Source of the DNA: Rhodamnia argentea
Taxonomy: Eukaryota > Streptophyta > Magnoliopsida > Myrtales > Myrtaceae
Assembly (NCBI RefSeq): GCF_020921035.1
Contig: NC_063155.1
Coordinates: 22,561,294 to 22,625,293, forward strand
DNA length: 64,000 nucleotides
Direction: 5' to 3'
Position numbers and translations under genes: made by a program. Positions 10,681-23,066 of the stretch are shown piece by piece (the stretch's first letter is position 1; every line of letters begins with the position of its first letter). The notes beneath the pieces were generated by a model. The model searched no databases, was not told the origin of the DNA, and worked only from the letters and a program-made list of their open reading frames with translations.

Positions 10681-12742
10681 TCAGTTCCTTCCCAGCCTCA
10701 TCAGATGCTGCTGATGCTTGGCCGCAGCTGCCTTATCAGCTGCCTCCCGCTTCAGAGCCCTCTTCGCCCGCCTCCCAGTACCGACCGTCTCCTTTGCTGC
10801 AACCTCCTTTTTCTTGGGCTGGCGGGACGAACTAGAAGCACCCTCGTCTTGAGGGTTTGCCCGATAGGCTGGCCGTGCTTCTTGGCGGCCTGCCCTGACA
10901 TACCCGTTATCTCCCCACCTCCGATTCCCAATCCGGATGCTAGGACTGTTGAAGTAAGCTTCTTCAAGATCGTCATCCTCATCATCTACTTCGTCCACAT
11001 AGGGACAGTAGTCTTCGAGGGGATCATATGACTCCTCGTAATGGACCTCCAGTGGCATGAACCATGTAGCCCTAAGAAGCAGGCATACGCTCTCCTCGAA
11101 CATGTAATCACGGATACTGCAATAAATGAAACAGCTTGGATCAATCATCCCTCACTCCTCTTGCTACTCACTTTTCCTTCTAATAAACAGAATCTACGGC
11201 GAAATAAGCCACCACACCTCTCGGTACGAAAACTATCTCAAAGACTCAAACAATGTCTTCCACGACACTGTAACTTAACCCATACTAGTCCCTCACTAAA
11301 AAACTTTTAGCTTCAGTTATTTTTCATAGTTACCTTACAAGTAAAATCTCAAATAGCATATACAGATCCTTACCTTCCGTCAAGCGAGCGATGAACATTG
11401 AGGAAGTCAAAAGGATTTTTACATTGAGGGCAGGATGGTCTCTCCTTACATGAGGCCCAGCGGAGAATGCATGTCACACTGCATAAGATAACAAAGAGAT
11501 CAGGAAAGGCGTTGTGCTTTTCATAAGTATGAGAACAAGCAGACCAAACTAACATGGTTCAGTATCACCTAAAAAAAGCAGTCCATTGCTGCCTATATTT
11601 TAACTTGCGATTCCTACCCTATTTCGGTACCTTCCATGGCTTTGCAAACTAATATCTCCTCCATTTTCTAATTATCTAAAATCTCAGAACCTCAACCTAA
11701 ATCACTTTTTTGATCTTTAATAAACAAAATTGTGACTTCATACATTTCGGAAAGTAAAGGAGAGGAGCAACCCTATAACAGAAAAGAATCAGTTCCTCAA
11801 ACCATTCTAAAAACCCCCAAGGATGGAGCAAGTCATCTCCTCCTTGTCACTAAATGAAAGACAAACTGATCTCGCGGGATGCAAATGTCACACATCTTAT
11901 GATGTCAATACGGAATTCAAACGCCCTTGCCCTAAAGCATGACTACGACCAAAATATACAAATACAGAGGCAACATTCTTTATAAAGGTTCGGACAAAGG
12001 ACAACAACTAGGGAACAATGTACTTCAGTCAGTAATAACAAATAAAATGGCAGGTGGGTTTCAAACAAACCAGTAGGCGTGCTCGCAACCTTTTACAAGG
12101 GCAGTTTCTTGGAGCACAATCTTTTCCAAACATATCGCGCAAACCCCTCCATGATCAGCATAATCATGGCTGATCGTTGCAATCGGCATTTTCTCCTGGA
12201 ATATCAGGCACACAAAAGCTCAAAGATTGAACTAACTACTTAAGGGACCAGGACAAACGCCTATCTACGATAAGAGAGACCCCATAGTTGATGCATCCAA
12301 GCAAACCGTAGGGCGAAACTATGATCTGATCACCATTTCTAAAGGTCACCAAACATATCCAAACCCAAAAAGCAATCTCCAATTCCCATAAAATGAAGCA
12401 AGGAACAGACTCCCAGAGCTCCCAAATCAAGCACAGCCGAGCTAACACGGAGCACTAGAATCACTAATCCCAGCAAAAGTCGATCACACCAAACCGAAGC
12501 ATCGCTCTAAACGGATCGCAATCAAAATTCATTCTTTTGCAACACAAACAAACCAAATAGGAACAAACACACGACCCATTTCCTCAAAACCGGGACCAGA
12601 TCTAATCCGATGGAAAAGAAACCCGAAAAACGAACGAAGAACTCGAGAAGCGAGCGAACCAAACCCCGGGAAACCAAAGACGTACCTGATCGTGAAGAGC
12701 GTTGACCGCACGGTCGCCGTCGAGTTGGATGACTGTGGCCAT
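10681..12742 (-). CDS. RING-type (C3HC4) zinc-finger protein, probable E3 ubiquitin ligase
   Basis: Four exons on the minus strand: 12742-12686, 12195-12071, 11478-11374 and 11116-10681, giving 240 residues with frame kept across all GT-AG junctions. The RING finger spans about residues 38-80: CAIC, then GCEHAYCVTC, then SCPQC. The intron between exons 2 and 3 interrupts the codon of Cys61. It is followed by the segment FLNVHRSLDGS and then DYMFEESVCLLLRATWF, which I recall from a small uncharacterised plant RING/U-box family (Arabidopsis At5g19430-like). An acidic stretch (DEVDDEDDDLEEAYF) and a basic Lys/Arg/Ala tail follow, the latter compatible with nuclear location. The likely role is ubiquitin transfer with an E2; the substrate is unknown. 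The ATG chosen opens the short first exon MATVIQLDGDR; length fits the family. Confidence 0.9.
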
Positions 12743-12990
12743 GTCGATCCGGTGGGTGGATGGACGGATGGAAACGATTCAAGCTGCCGGAAGGAGAAAC
12801 AAGCCCAGATTTCGGCCCCCCTACTAATTTACAAAATCTCTTGCTCTAAAAACCCAACAGACAAAAAAACAGAAAGGAGGAAAAAAAGAAGATAAAGAAT
12901 GAAAGAATAAGCTCCTGTACAGAGCACAGGAGAGAGAATATTATGCTCAGGGAATGATTCCGATTCCAAACCAGAGAGCGCGCGCGAGCG

Positions 12991-13015
12991 AGAGAGAGAG
13001 AGAGAGAGAGAGAGA
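12991..13015. repeat. (AG)n microsatellite upstream of the RING gene
   Basis: About twelve AG units, read as CT on the coding strand of the RING gene and lying about 250 bases upstream of its ATG. It is in the likely leader or promoter, where GA/CT tracts are common binding places for plant GAGA-binding (BPC) factors. Confidence 0.85.
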
Positions 13016-13104
13016 AGTTCCCCTTGATGGAGGATGTAGCCCCGGCAAGGGGAAGACGAGATGTGGTCGATATAAAAAGCGGTAAATGGCAACAAAAAAA
13101 AAAA

Positions 13105-13124
13105 ATATATATATATATATATAT
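13105..13124. repeat. (AT)n microsatellite
   Basis: Ten AT units directly after a poly-A run. Plain simple repeat, no function inferred. Confidence 0.85.
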
Positions 13125-14331
13125 TAAAAATAATAATTTTGTGATTATAATAAACGACAACGGATCTCGATCGTCGAAATGGAAATTTATTGAACGGTTC
13201 GGATCTCTCCCGGAGACGTACGGGGGACTCGGCCGTGAATTTGGTGCCCTAATCTCGTTGACGGGTCACGGGGTCCGGGATTTATGAATAGTGGGGCCCG
13301 CCCTTGGGGCGCAAGCAGTGGCGACACCTATTTTCTTTTTCCTTTTTTTTTTTAATTTTCAATTTATTCTCCCTCATTTCTTTCCTCATTTTACATTTTT
13401 TCCCCCCTTTTATTGTCTAAAAGGATGGTGTGTTCCACGCGCTTGCTTTTGCTTGCAGACTTTCGCCTTTGACCTAGGCTCAAACTCAAAAGGAGAAATT
13501 TTTTTACGGAGATCCGACCAGAAATCCCCCCCGCCGTAATTTGAGAACGGTGTCGTCCAAGAAAGAACTGAACAATACGGACACGTGATTTTATCGGTGG
13601 ATCTTTTGCGAATATGCTTGGAACGTGCTTTCACCTAATGCTGCTAGTCATAGTCACGGCATAAACCTCGGTGAATCATCAAATTACCCTTACTAACACT
13701 CGCTTGTATTGAAGGGAGAAGTGGGTTTCGTATCCCTTTTGAAATTCCCATAGTAACTTAAATTGATGATTGGATCATCTATATTGCTATTTATCTGCAC
13801 AGCCGTTCTAGGGAGGAGTGAGTTTTGTCTCGCTTTTATAGCTTCGAGTGCTTCGCGACAAAAAAAAATTTAAGAATGAGCGGTTCCATAATTGATTCAG
13901 ATTTCATTTGAAACCTCAAATTCATTAGTTGAAATCGGTTTTTTAGTATTTGGAATTTGAAACTTACGATGTATATATCTTGAGATATTCACAAATAAAC
14001 GCAAACTTAACGTTGGCATTATTTTCTAGCTCTAACAATATCATAAAAATGGAGGTAATTGGCCAATTAATTCACCCGGAATGTTTTTTAACAAGCGCGG
14101 TGACACTCCCCGCCCAAACCAAACCGACCATCGATTTGGTCGACTAGATAGGGGGGCTCTCATTGGAGGCCCAATTCAAAAGGAAGGCCTAGGCCCATCC
14201 TACGACCCGGCCCGATTCTGAACCCGATCGAAACTCCCTCTCCCTTCTCCCTCGCCTCCTTTCCTTCGCCTCGTCGCCTCTCCGTCGAGTTTCGCTACGA
14301 AAATTCTCTGAAGAAATTTGCTCCGGTGAAA
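13125..14331. other. Intergenic; divergent promoter region between the RING and ankyrin genes
   Basis: No gene seen. The last about 130 bases before 14332 are pyrimidine-rich (ctccctctcccttctccctcg) and probably form the 5' leader of the ankyrin gene. Confidence 0.5.
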
Positions 14332-16022
14332 ATGGGGGCGGATTCAAACTCAGCCGGGCATGCTCCAGTAGCTACCATGCCGGACGACGTGGATGCCTTA
14401 CTTGATGTGCTCTCTCGCTCCCTCTTCTAATTCTCTCCCCCGCCCCCTTTTTTTTTTTCTGTTGATGATTCTGATGATGAGGTTAGACGCTCAATACGGT
14501 CGCACTGAGATCGATTCTGTAGCGTGGTTACCTCCCGTTATGGGTTCGTTTGTGTCGGGGACGTTGGTGCTGTGTGCGTTGAGTTTACTTGGGTATTAGG
14601 CATTCGGTTTCGTGCTCCTGAGGTTATTTGGCGGCTGAGATATTCAGGAACTGTTTGTGGGTGTGTCTGTGTGGTGATTGACAGGCTGCGAGATACGGTG
14701 ACATGGAGGACGTCACGAGCTTAGCCACCGCCGGTGTTCCTCTAGATTCGAGGGACGAGCAAGGCCGTACAGGTTGTTCTCGTGGCTTGGGCCTTTGAGC
14801 TCCCTATATGCTTTTGTCGTCTTATTATGTTAAATTTTCTTGTTTGTATCAAGGCATGGCTTCCCTTATCGGGTAGAATCGCTGTATAACTTTGTATCGG
14901 ACTTCTCATTAAAGTTGTTTAGATACGAAAGGATTACTCTGTTTGATTTGCTTCCGTGGATATCGTTTGCAGCTCTTCACATGGCCGCGGCCAATGGGCA
15001 CCTCAACATTGTGGATTATCTCATCGGTAAAGGAGTGGTGAGGAAGTCATCTTGGGCAACTGTTTCTTTCCTTCTTTATATTTCGGGGGGTTTGGTTGTG
15101 TTCCCTTCATCATGTTCATGTCTTATTGCTGATCTTGGGTGTATCTGGTAATGTTGAACTCAGAAAGATCCAGTCTTGTTTGTTTCCTGCTTTCTGTTCA
15201 TATCTCCTGTGGACTCAGGCTTTTCATTCTTCCGACCAAACTGTGGCTTGAAATGATGTGACTAAATTCAGTCAACTATCCTATGGTCATCAAGATGCTT
15301 ATCATGAAAATTCTCTCTCTCTCGGAGATGTCGATGTTTATCGCTTGCTGTAGTACTACTACTTACCACTCTCAGTTCTGGCAATATTTAGTCGTGCTCT
15401 ATTGATTTGAGAAACCCAGATAATTTTTCTCGAATGTTGGTCAGCACTTTTCTGATGATTGCTTTGTGGTTGTTCTGATTTGTGCTTGATGTCAGTGTCT
15501 TATTGGAGCTAGTGTTGATATGAGGCTCTGAGTGCCGCTATTTATTGCATAGTCACATGTTAAAAGAGACGCTCCCTAAAATCTGGAATCTTCCGATTTC
15601 AGGATGTTAATACTGCTAATGCAGAGAAGAATACTCCTCTTCATTGGGCTTGTCTCAATGGTCATGTTCAGGTGATTGTTTCAACATATTGCAAAGATTT
15701 CGTTCCATCTTTATCAAATTCCTTAGCACATTGACATTGCAGGTGGTTCATAACTTGATTGTGGCCGGAGCAGATGCAAGCTTGTTGAACAGGTCAGTTA
15801 TTTTTTGGATTGAAGTTAATGGCATGGGATGCTGCTCGAAGCAATGCCTAGTTGCCCACTACGTGTTAGACATATTTCTGCACTCACTAATCCAACTGGG
15901 TAATGTGCAGCCACGAGCGGACGCCCATTGATGAGGCAGTGGGTAGGGGGAAATTGGATGTGGTTGATGCGATCAATGCTGCTGCAGCGCAAGTTGAACT
16001 AAGTGGCACGAGCATGTCCTGA
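14332..16022 (+). CDS. Small ankyrin-repeat protein
   Basis: Six exons: 14332-14406, 14685-14772, 14973-15037, 15603-15671, 15743-15792 and 15911-16022, giving 152 residues in one frame. The product is almost entirely ankyrin repeats: MEDVTSLATAGVPLDSRDEQGRTA-type start (about 32-54), then LHMAAANGHLNIVDYLIGKG, then TPLHWACLNGHVQVVHNLIVAG, then a last partial repeat with ERTPIDEAVGRGKLDVVDAI. It ends with a short Ala/Val helix. Ankyrin repeats are protein-binding scaffolds; small plant proteins of this layout are conserved but uncharacterised, similar to fungal P16F5.05c-type proteins. A second Met at residue 16 is an alternative start. Exons track the repeats, as is common for ankyrin genes. 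Confidence 0.9.
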
Positions 16023-17150
16023 TGGAGAGGTGATTGGGATGATATGCAGGTAGCTGTCTCGATTTTCTGCTGTCTTTATGGGAGAGATGCTAGGCTTATG
16101 TGATGAGAGAGTTTAGTGATATAACGTGGCGGTTCTTGTAGTCTATTGTCAATGCCTCAATTTTGCGATGTCATGAGCTATAAGATATTCATCGAATATG
16201 AAAAGCGGCCCAATGTTGCCGACTGCAAGACATCCTAAAAAAACTAGAGGAATTCAAGGAATCAATACAGAAGAGAGTCTTTACTCCTTTAAATTTCGAG
16301 CAACCGAGTAGACTAGATCTTTAGTATTCCTTGAGATTTAACCATGTATGTAATGACTAATGAAGAGCATGCCACGGATGACATACTTTTGTACAATAAC
16401 CAGGAACTTTTAGTTTTATTGCAATATTTATGATTTTTGACAACCAAAAACTATCTTTGCTCAGATTCATTTGGTGCTTGCTTGAGAATCCATTTAGATT
16501 GTTACTCGGCCTATCACTGGAAAAGCCTCCATTTCTTAGATGAAGCAAGGATTATGCATTTTTGCGATGATACGAATGTTTCGATGATTTCCGAAGTAGA
16601 CAATCTAAATGGATTCTCAATCACCTAAAGCAATCTTCTTGAAGAACTTGATGTGTTCCTGTGTTTTATATGCTATAATTTAATAACATAACCCAATACG
16701 GAAACAGGAAATTCATATGCCCTAGTACTAGTAGTATTGAGTTCATCGCAACCGATGTTAAGGTGCAGCATCCGGATCATCGACTAGGCAGAAGTATTTT
16801 GATTCTTGTCACTGTACGGCCTTCTTTTACCATGCGGCAGACCTTAATCTTAGGTGTATAATCTGTCGACTCTGTCTTACTTTGGTCGCTAATCGATTCT
16901 CCGATGCATCATAGAATGACAAAAAGGATAAAGAATGAACTTGACTCCATGGAAATCGATCTGAAATAGAACGTACTATCATCCGACAAATGCGAATTGC
17001 TTAACAAGACAAATCAATAACATTGTCCATTAGGGTACATTCTCTGAGCCTCACATCACTTGTTTACTCGTCCGAAACCGGGGGTCATAAACCATTTTAT
17101 CTGGCGTATGCATTATCTCTGAGCACCAGGAAATACAATTAGTTGCTTTA
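16023..17150. other. Intergenic, including the 3' end of the ankyrin transcript; no gene seen
   Basis: Only short frames. The first 200 bases or so are probably 3' untranslated sequence. Nothing further is supported. Confidence 0.5.
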
Positions 17151-18133
17151 TCTTTATGTTAATTGAACCCTAAATGTGTACATTGTGTGATTCCTCGTTC
17201 AATTAGCCAAAATCCTCGGATTACGCCCTTGTCTTGTTGGTGACAAACGCAATAACATATGGTCTTGCAATCATCATGCTTTTGTTTCTCAACAATTGGC
17301 AACTTTGTTGGTGAGTTACTGGAAGTTCGATGATTTGGATCAACGTCATAGCTAACGAAGAAAATTTGTCGTTTAAGATAAAATTCAAACACCTGATTAA
17401 TTAGGTCAGCATTAGATTGGTGCCCAAGCCCAACCATATCTTCTAAGCAACAGGATGTCCTGAAAATTCAATCAGTAGGCGCTGAAACGAAACGTGTGAT
17501 TACCTGGAAAGAAACAATTGAAATCAAATGGAAACGAAAACTATCATGAAATAAAAGGTGTGAAAGCTAATGAATCCAAAAAGAAACGAGGTTCATTGAA
17601 TTCCGAAAATTGCCACGTCAGTACCATTCGGTGTCCACGTCGGCGTCGACCGGCTAGAGTTGACCGGATGAACTGAATGCACAAATGTAAAAGATTGATT
17701 ATTGAATTGACAAAAAAAAAGTATATAATTGAAATGACACAATTGCAATATATCTATGTTTTTTTGGATAATTTTCACTCGTACTATTTGCCATATATTT
17801 CTAGGAAGCTGCTAGCCCGATAGTCCGTCAGTAATATCAGTTATTTTTTACCACTCGATCTCCCAATTAATCAATATTTTATGCAAAATACGCCGTGATA
17901 GTTTGTGGATTTATGGTTAGGATTGTACAGTCTCTGACAGCACTGTCGGTGAAGTATTTCCCCTATTTCTATACCAATAGCTGTTTCCCTCTTTTGTACA
18001 ATTGAGAGGCAAATTAGAGGTGAGAAAAATTTTGTTAACATGACTGTATTTAGTTGGAACTGCTACCGACTAGCTATACTTTTCATTCTCTTCAACCACA
18101 TCTAGAAACTACAATCATGGTGTCAGATGTAAA

Positions 18134-18622
18134 TTATTCCCTTTCTTTCTTCTTCCACTCCAACAGCATAAGTTTGCAAGGGAAAACCCTAGCTTTGTAC
18201 TCCGATATCGTCTCCAATTTCGGCGACCAAACTTGCACTTTAGATCCCACTAACTGATCGCAACGCCTTTGCAACTCCGGCGTGCTACAAAGAAAACCGT
18301 GACTCGCAGCTGCATTAGCATCACCGCATGCAGTACTGTCCTCATTCTTCTTGGCGACGATCAACCTCATGATGAACTCCGGGATAACCTTAATTAGGAC
18401 CTTCCTGTCTTCGCCTTTCACGTACTCGAAAGCGCCGTTGCTATCCCCGAAGCTCACGAGGGACAGTTTGCCAGGGTTTGAGCAACGAGATGCAATGGTG
18501 GAGGAAGATAGGGTGTCGCCAGAGAAGAAGTCAATGGGAAGGACAAAGTAGGCTTGACCGGGGACAAGCTCATCGTAGATGGCGAGCAGCGGGATGGGGC
18601 GGCCGAGCAAGAACGAGTCTGC
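18134..18622 (-). pseudogene. Truncated copy of the PADRE/DUF4228 gene
   Basis: The minus strand encodes about 160 residues closely matching the last three quarters of the intact gene at 22320-22976, from ADSFLLGRPIPLL to a Lys/Glu-rich end. There are no internal stops in that stretch. The first about 55 residues, including the MGNAVSP start and the EGSTRMLAG block, are missing. The match ends near 18622, where the sequence passes into DNA with the ggtttaggattgaaatgg words of the local inverted-repeat element, so insertion or recombination with such an element may have removed the 5' end. No in-frame ATG replaces the lost start near the break. Substitutions between the copies keep many residues, so decay may be young relative to the duplication. 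Confidence 0.82.
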
Positions 18623-19090
18623 AGCGGGGACAAAGTAGGTTTAAAACTAAATTGGCGCGAATAAATGGTTTAGGATTGAAATGGCCCCAGTAAAATTAGA
18701 ACTCTCAATTCGTATTCATTCGCACCACGCCAAATCTGCTCAACCAAACCCTAAAACCTTTTCCCCTTCTCTCTCTATCCCCGACCCTCCTCAAATTCCG
18801 ACTTGCTGCCCTGTTAGGGGCCACGCTGCCACACCTTGGCCACCCTCGACGTCGTCGGCCTTGCCGATGCTGGCGAGGGTAGCCAAACACATACTTATGC
18901 ATGTTAGCGTTCTTAGTTGTTTATTATTAGGATGTGACTTAGTAGTGTATGTAATTGTTATAACTTTCTTTTACACAACTCATATGTGTGTCTCAACATA
19001 TTCCATGACTCTCACCATTGAAATGAACAATTAGTAATTGTTTACTTAAACATAGAACTAGTGTTACAAATAGGTTTAGACTGAAAAACA

Positions 19091-19425
19091 GAGGAACTTA
19101 CCAAAAAAGTCCTAAATCTTTTGACAACTTGTCAATTCAATCATAAACCTTTCAATTGTGTCAATTTATCATAAATCTTGTTAAATTATGCCAATTTAGT
19201 CCTAAATCTTTTACCAGTTTAGTCTTAAACTTTTTAATAATTGGCCGAAAGGACTAAATTGGTAATTCGTTAAAAGGTTTAGGACTAATTTGGCAAATTA
19301 TTAAAAGGTTTAGGACTAAATTGACATAATTTAAAGGCTTATGACCGAATTGGGAAGTTGTCAAAAGGTTTAGGATTGAATTAGCACAAATGCAATAGGT
19401 TTAGGATTTTTTGGACAATTTTCTC
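19091..19425. mobile_element. AT-rich inverted-repeat (fold-back) element, 'taggactaaattgg' family
   Basis: The left half holds words such as cctaaatcttttgac and gccaatttagtcctaaatc; the right half holds their reverse complements, aaaaggtttaggactaaatt and so on. The whole unit of about 330 bases can fold on itself. It ends ataggtttaggattttttgg. No coding capacity. It is a MITE-like or fold-back DNA element; members of the same family occur at 20973-21664, 27364-28860, 30428-31140 and 31138-31330. Confidence 0.65.
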
Positions 19426-19925
19426 CAAAAAAACAAAAAGGATTACACTTCCTCCATACGTCATAATCAAAGCTTGTGAACCTCACAATTCGATTTTCAA
19501 TTTGGACAATAAATGACAGAGAGAGATCAATCTTAAACCTTTCAATTGTTTCAATTTATCCTAAATCTTATTAAATTATGCCAATTTAGTCCTAAATCTT
19601 TTGAAGTTTTTCCATTTTAGTTCTAAACTTTTTAGTAATTGGCCGAAAAGACTAAATTGGCAATTCGTTAAAAGGTTTAGGACCAGTTTAGCAAATCATT
19701 AAAATTTTTAGGACTAAATTGATATAATTTAAAGGCTTAGGACTGAATTGGCAAGTTGTTAAAAGGTTTAGGAATGAATTAGCACAAATGCAATAGGTTT
19801 AGGATTTTTTGAACAATTTTCCCCAAAAAACAAAAAGGATTACACTTCCTCCATACCTCATAATCACAGCTTGTGAACCTCACAATTCGATTTTCAATTT
19901 GGACAATAAATGACAAAGAGAGATC
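19138..19925. repeat. Tandem duplication of a ~395-base unit (element half plus flank)
   Basis: Unit 1 (about 19138-19529) and unit 2 (about 19530-19925) are near-copies in the same orientation. Both contain the inverted-repeat element followed by the flank aaaaaggattacacttcctc..cacaattcgattttcaatttgg. Unit 2 begins inside the element at tcaatcttaaacctttc, so the second element copy lacks its left terminus. Unequal exchange or replication slippage is the likely cause. Confidence 0.75.
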
Positions 19926-20972
19926 AGTAACAACGAATTCTGTGGACGTATCCACGATGGGAATCCTTCCTCAAGTTTCTATTACAAGCATCGCTATAAA
20001 AAGCATTGAGGGTAATTCGGATATCACCTGGGAAAATCACTGGACAAGAGGCGTGAAGTCTCCGGTTCTGATTTATACCTAATTGTCACGACTACTTGGC
20101 GACGATAAACAATGCATTAGATCAAAGTCCCTAGTCTCGTTGCATATGGATTGCTTTCAACCGGACCGAAGTTAGTATGGTGCGCAAAAATTTAGCTGAG
20201 GGTCTCGCTTGCTGGTTAAAGAGGAAAAAAAAAAAAAGAGAGTAAATTTCCGGATCAAGGAGGCGATCGTATTTCGATTCTACTGAAAATGAGTTTAGTG
20301 ATCTCCCTGAAGACTCAGCATGAATCTAGAATTGCTTTACTTTGTTTCTACTCTGATGAACCAATGTTTTGTTTAAGGTTAACGTGCATGGCATGGATAT
20401 GGTCCAAGCTTACGTGTTACGTCGTTCGTGAAGACCAACTCGTGCCTCACCCAAAAAAAAATAATAATAATATTGAAAGAAAGCAGTCGGTCCTTCGATT
20501 TGGCTTTGACCATTCTTTAAGAAAGAAAAATGCTGCTTTGAATAGAACTTCGAGTAGTAGCTTTGCTTAGTCTACATAATTGAAACATTCCGAACGAATC
20601 CAATCTGCCATTAACGAGGGGTCTTACGTTGTAGTCCTCGTTTCTAGACTCTTTGCACTGTAGGCATGAGATTGTTTTCTTCGCTGGCGGTATGTGTATT
20701 CCATAACATCAATTCATGAGTAGCGCCGAGCCCTCCAATGAGTGACGATATCGTAGCAGCTCAGCCTGAACACCGTCGCCATTGGCTGGCGCGCCTTCTT
20801 AGTTATGGCTCGGATTGTTCTTCGAAATAGAAAGGTCGCATGGAAGTTTCCTTGCAAAGATTCAATTTTCCAAGTAAGACATCTCCTAGTAAACCGAGGA
20901 CTTTTGATAGATTATGCAAGTAAACTCCCAAGTCTTAAATAAAGCATTATTCTAGGGCTAGTTATTGGAGTT

Positions 20973-21664
20973 GGGGAAAATTATTAAAAAAGCCCCAAAT
21001 CTAATGGAATTGTGCTAATTCAATCATAAACTTTTTCTTTATGTCAATTCGGTCCTAAAACTTTTACATTTATGCCAATTCAGTCCATTTAGGCGGCCAG
21101 TGCTAATGTGGTAAAATTTTAAAATTTTAAATATTTTATATCTTTTTTCTTTTATTTTGCAATTTCTTTTTCATATTTTGTGATTTGTTTTTTCATTTTG
21201 TTTGCTTTCTTTTTATTTCCTTTTTTTTCTTTTTCTCTCCACAGGTCCGTGATCTCAACAATGGATGGCAAGCTCTTGCCAAACCTAGAACTGCCAAGCA
21301 TGTCATGGCCCTCGCTAGATTTGGGGTATGGGACTGCGACTCCCTTGCTTGTGGCCAACGAGGGCCGGCTACCTCTGGTAGCCGTCGCCAAGGTCATGGA
21401 CTCATGGAGGAACATAGGAAAAACAGAAAAAAGAATAAGAAAAGGAAAGGAAAAAAGGAGAAAAAAAAAAACCGACTACGTCGGCACTTATTGTGCCTTG
21501 TAGGATGGTCGGCGTCCATGGTAACGATTGTTGGCCAAAATTGGCAGGAATGACTATATTGGCAAATCAATGATAAGGTTTATCCTTTAAATTGATCAAA
21601 TCAAAAAATTTAGGATTGAATTGACATCCATAAAATAAGTGCATGATGTTTTCGGTAATTTTAC
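20973..21664. mobile_element. Inverted-repeat element with GC-rich core, 'taggactaaattgg' family
   Basis: The left arm (about 20973-21080) begins ggggaaaattattaaaaaag and carries gccaattcagtcc-type words. The right arm (about 21540-21664) carries aatttaggattgaattgaca and ends with tttcggtaattt. Between them, flanked by T-rich and A-rich runs, is a core (about 21240-21430) with ggccctcgctagatttgggg and cgagggccggctacctctgg. No transposase. The element lies between the two segmental duplicates. Confidence 0.6.
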
Positions 21665-22319
21665 TATCTTGTTGGTGACAACAACAAGAAAATATTATGA
21701 TGTCAATCTCATAATTCTTCAAAAGCTTTCAATATGACATTTTCATCCATCTCCTCTTTTCTGATTCTTCAAACATTGTAGCCATCATGCTTTTGTTTTT
21801 TCCTATGGTTGGAAACTTTTACAGGCGAGTTACTGGAATTTCGATCATTTGGATCAGCATCATAAGTAACCGAGCAAAGTTATGATTTTAATTCAAGTTC
21901 AAACACCTAATCAATTGGTTAGCATTAAATTGGTGACTACCTCCGGAGCGGTACGATGTCAGCAAGTGCTGAAAACGAAGCATGTGATTAGCAGGGGACA
22001 AGCATTTCACCTTCAAATAAAAAACCCTAAACTATCATCCAAGGAATGAAACTGATGATGCTAGTGAATCCAAAAAGAAGTGAGGTTCATTCAATTCTGA
22101 AAATCAAATTATTTCTCAAATGCTCCTTAATCAACGAATGTTCCCCTCTGCTTTTGTACATTTCAGAGGCAAATCATAAGTGAGAAAAAATTAGGTTAAC
22201 ATGAATCCATTTGGTTGTAACTGGTAACTACTAGCTAGCTATACTCTTTCATTCTCTTCAACCACACCAGGAAACTATTATCGTAGCGTAGAAAAGGTGG
22301 AAAAAGAAGAAGTCGTCAA

Positions 22320-22976
22320 CTATTTTCTTTCTTTCTTCTTCTTCTTCCACTCCAACCCTATCAGTTTGCAGGGCAAAACCCTAGCTTTGCACTCCGATAT
22401 CGTCTCCAACTTCGGCGACCAAACTTGCACTTTAGAACCTACTAACTGGTCGTAATGCTTCTGCAACTCCGGCGTGCTGCAAAGAAAACCATGACTCCCC
22501 GCTGCGTTAATGTTGCCGCATGCGATATCGTCCTTACTATTCTTGGCGACGATCATCCTCGTGATGAACTCCGGGACGACCTTAATCAGGACCTTCCCAT
22601 CTTCGCTCTTGACGTACTCGAAAGGGCCGCTGCCATCGCCGAAGCTCACGAGGGACAGTTTGCGAGGGTTCGAGCATAGGGATGCAATGGTGGAGGAAGA
22701 CAGGGTGTCGCCGGAGAAGAAGTCGATGGGAAGGACAAAGTAGGTTTGACCGGGGACGAGCTCCTCGTCGACGGCGAGCAGCGGGATGGGGCGGCCGAGG
22801 AAGAACGAGTCCGCGTGCATGACCATCTTGTCGGGACACTCGAACATGATGTCACCGGCTATGCGGGGGCGGTTTCCGGCTAACATCCTCGTGCTTCCTT
22901 CCCAAAAGATTAGCTTCACGGACTGTGGCTTTGAGCTTGAGTTGTGTTGCAAGCAAGGTGATACCGCATTGCCCAT
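22320..22976 (-). CDS. PADRE (DUF4228) domain protein
   Basis: Single-exon gene for 218 residues. The product begins MGNAVSPCLQ; the glycine at position 2 and serine at 6 fit the N-myristoylation signal typical of this plant family, so membrane attachment is likely. The PADRE core follows: VKLIFWEGSTRMLAG, GDIMFECPDKMVMHADSFF, LGRPIPLLAVDEELVPGQTY and FVLPIDFFSGDTLSSSTIAS, all family landmarks. The C-terminal third ends in a Lys-rich tail. Known members are induced by pathogens and abiotic stress; biochemical activity is unknown. A TATA-like box and a CT tract lie just upstream. A truncated paralogue lies about 4 kb away in the duplicated segment. Confidence 0.9.
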   Translation of the reverse strand: MGNAVSPCLQHNSSSKPQSVKLIFWEGSTRMLAGNRPRIAGDIMFECPDKMVMHADSFFLGRPIPLLAVDEELVPGQTYFVLPIDFFSGDTLSSSTIASLCSNPRKLSLVSFGDGSGPFEYVKSEDGKVLIKVVPEFITRMIVAKNSKDDIACGNINAAGSHGFLCSTPELQKHYDQLVGSKVQVWSPKLETISECKARVLPCKLIGLEWKKKKKERK

Positions 22977-22988
22977 GGATGACTGATC

Positions 22989-22991
<3 letters not shown>

Positions 22992-23020
<29 letters not shown>
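22992..23020. repeat. (GA)n microsatellite in the PADRE gene leader
   Basis: Fourteen GA units, read as a CT tract on the coding strand, ending about 16 bases upstream of the ATG at 22976. It is probably in the 5' untranslated region. Confidence 0.85.
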
Positions 23021-23022
<2 letters not shown>

Positions 23023-23056
23023 TTGCTTTAGAACAAGGAAGAGGGTGCTGTGGGAA

Positions 23057-23066
23057 TTAATATATG
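23057..23066 (-). promoter_or_regulatory. TATA-like box of the PADRE gene
   Basis: On the minus strand the sequence reads catatattaattccc, about 85 bases upstream of the ATG. This spacing would put the transcription start within or just before the CT tract. Inference from sequence and position only. Confidence 0.4.

Larger units (their letters stand above)
17160..20715. repeat. Segmental duplication, copy A (partner 21665-24840)
   Basis: A chain of matching blocks in the same order and orientation pairs this region with 21665-24840. Examples: tttggatcaacgtcatagc (about 17335) with tttggatcagcatcataag (about 21848); the PADRE gene remnant (18134-18620) with the intact gene (22320-22976); ccttcctcaagtttctatta (about 19966) with the same string (about 23959); and aaagcagtcggtccttcga (about 20478) with the same string (about 24425). 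Copy A carries extra inverted-repeat element DNA at 19090-19920. Divergence is visible at many bases, so the event is not recent. Ends are approximate. Confidence 0.8.
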
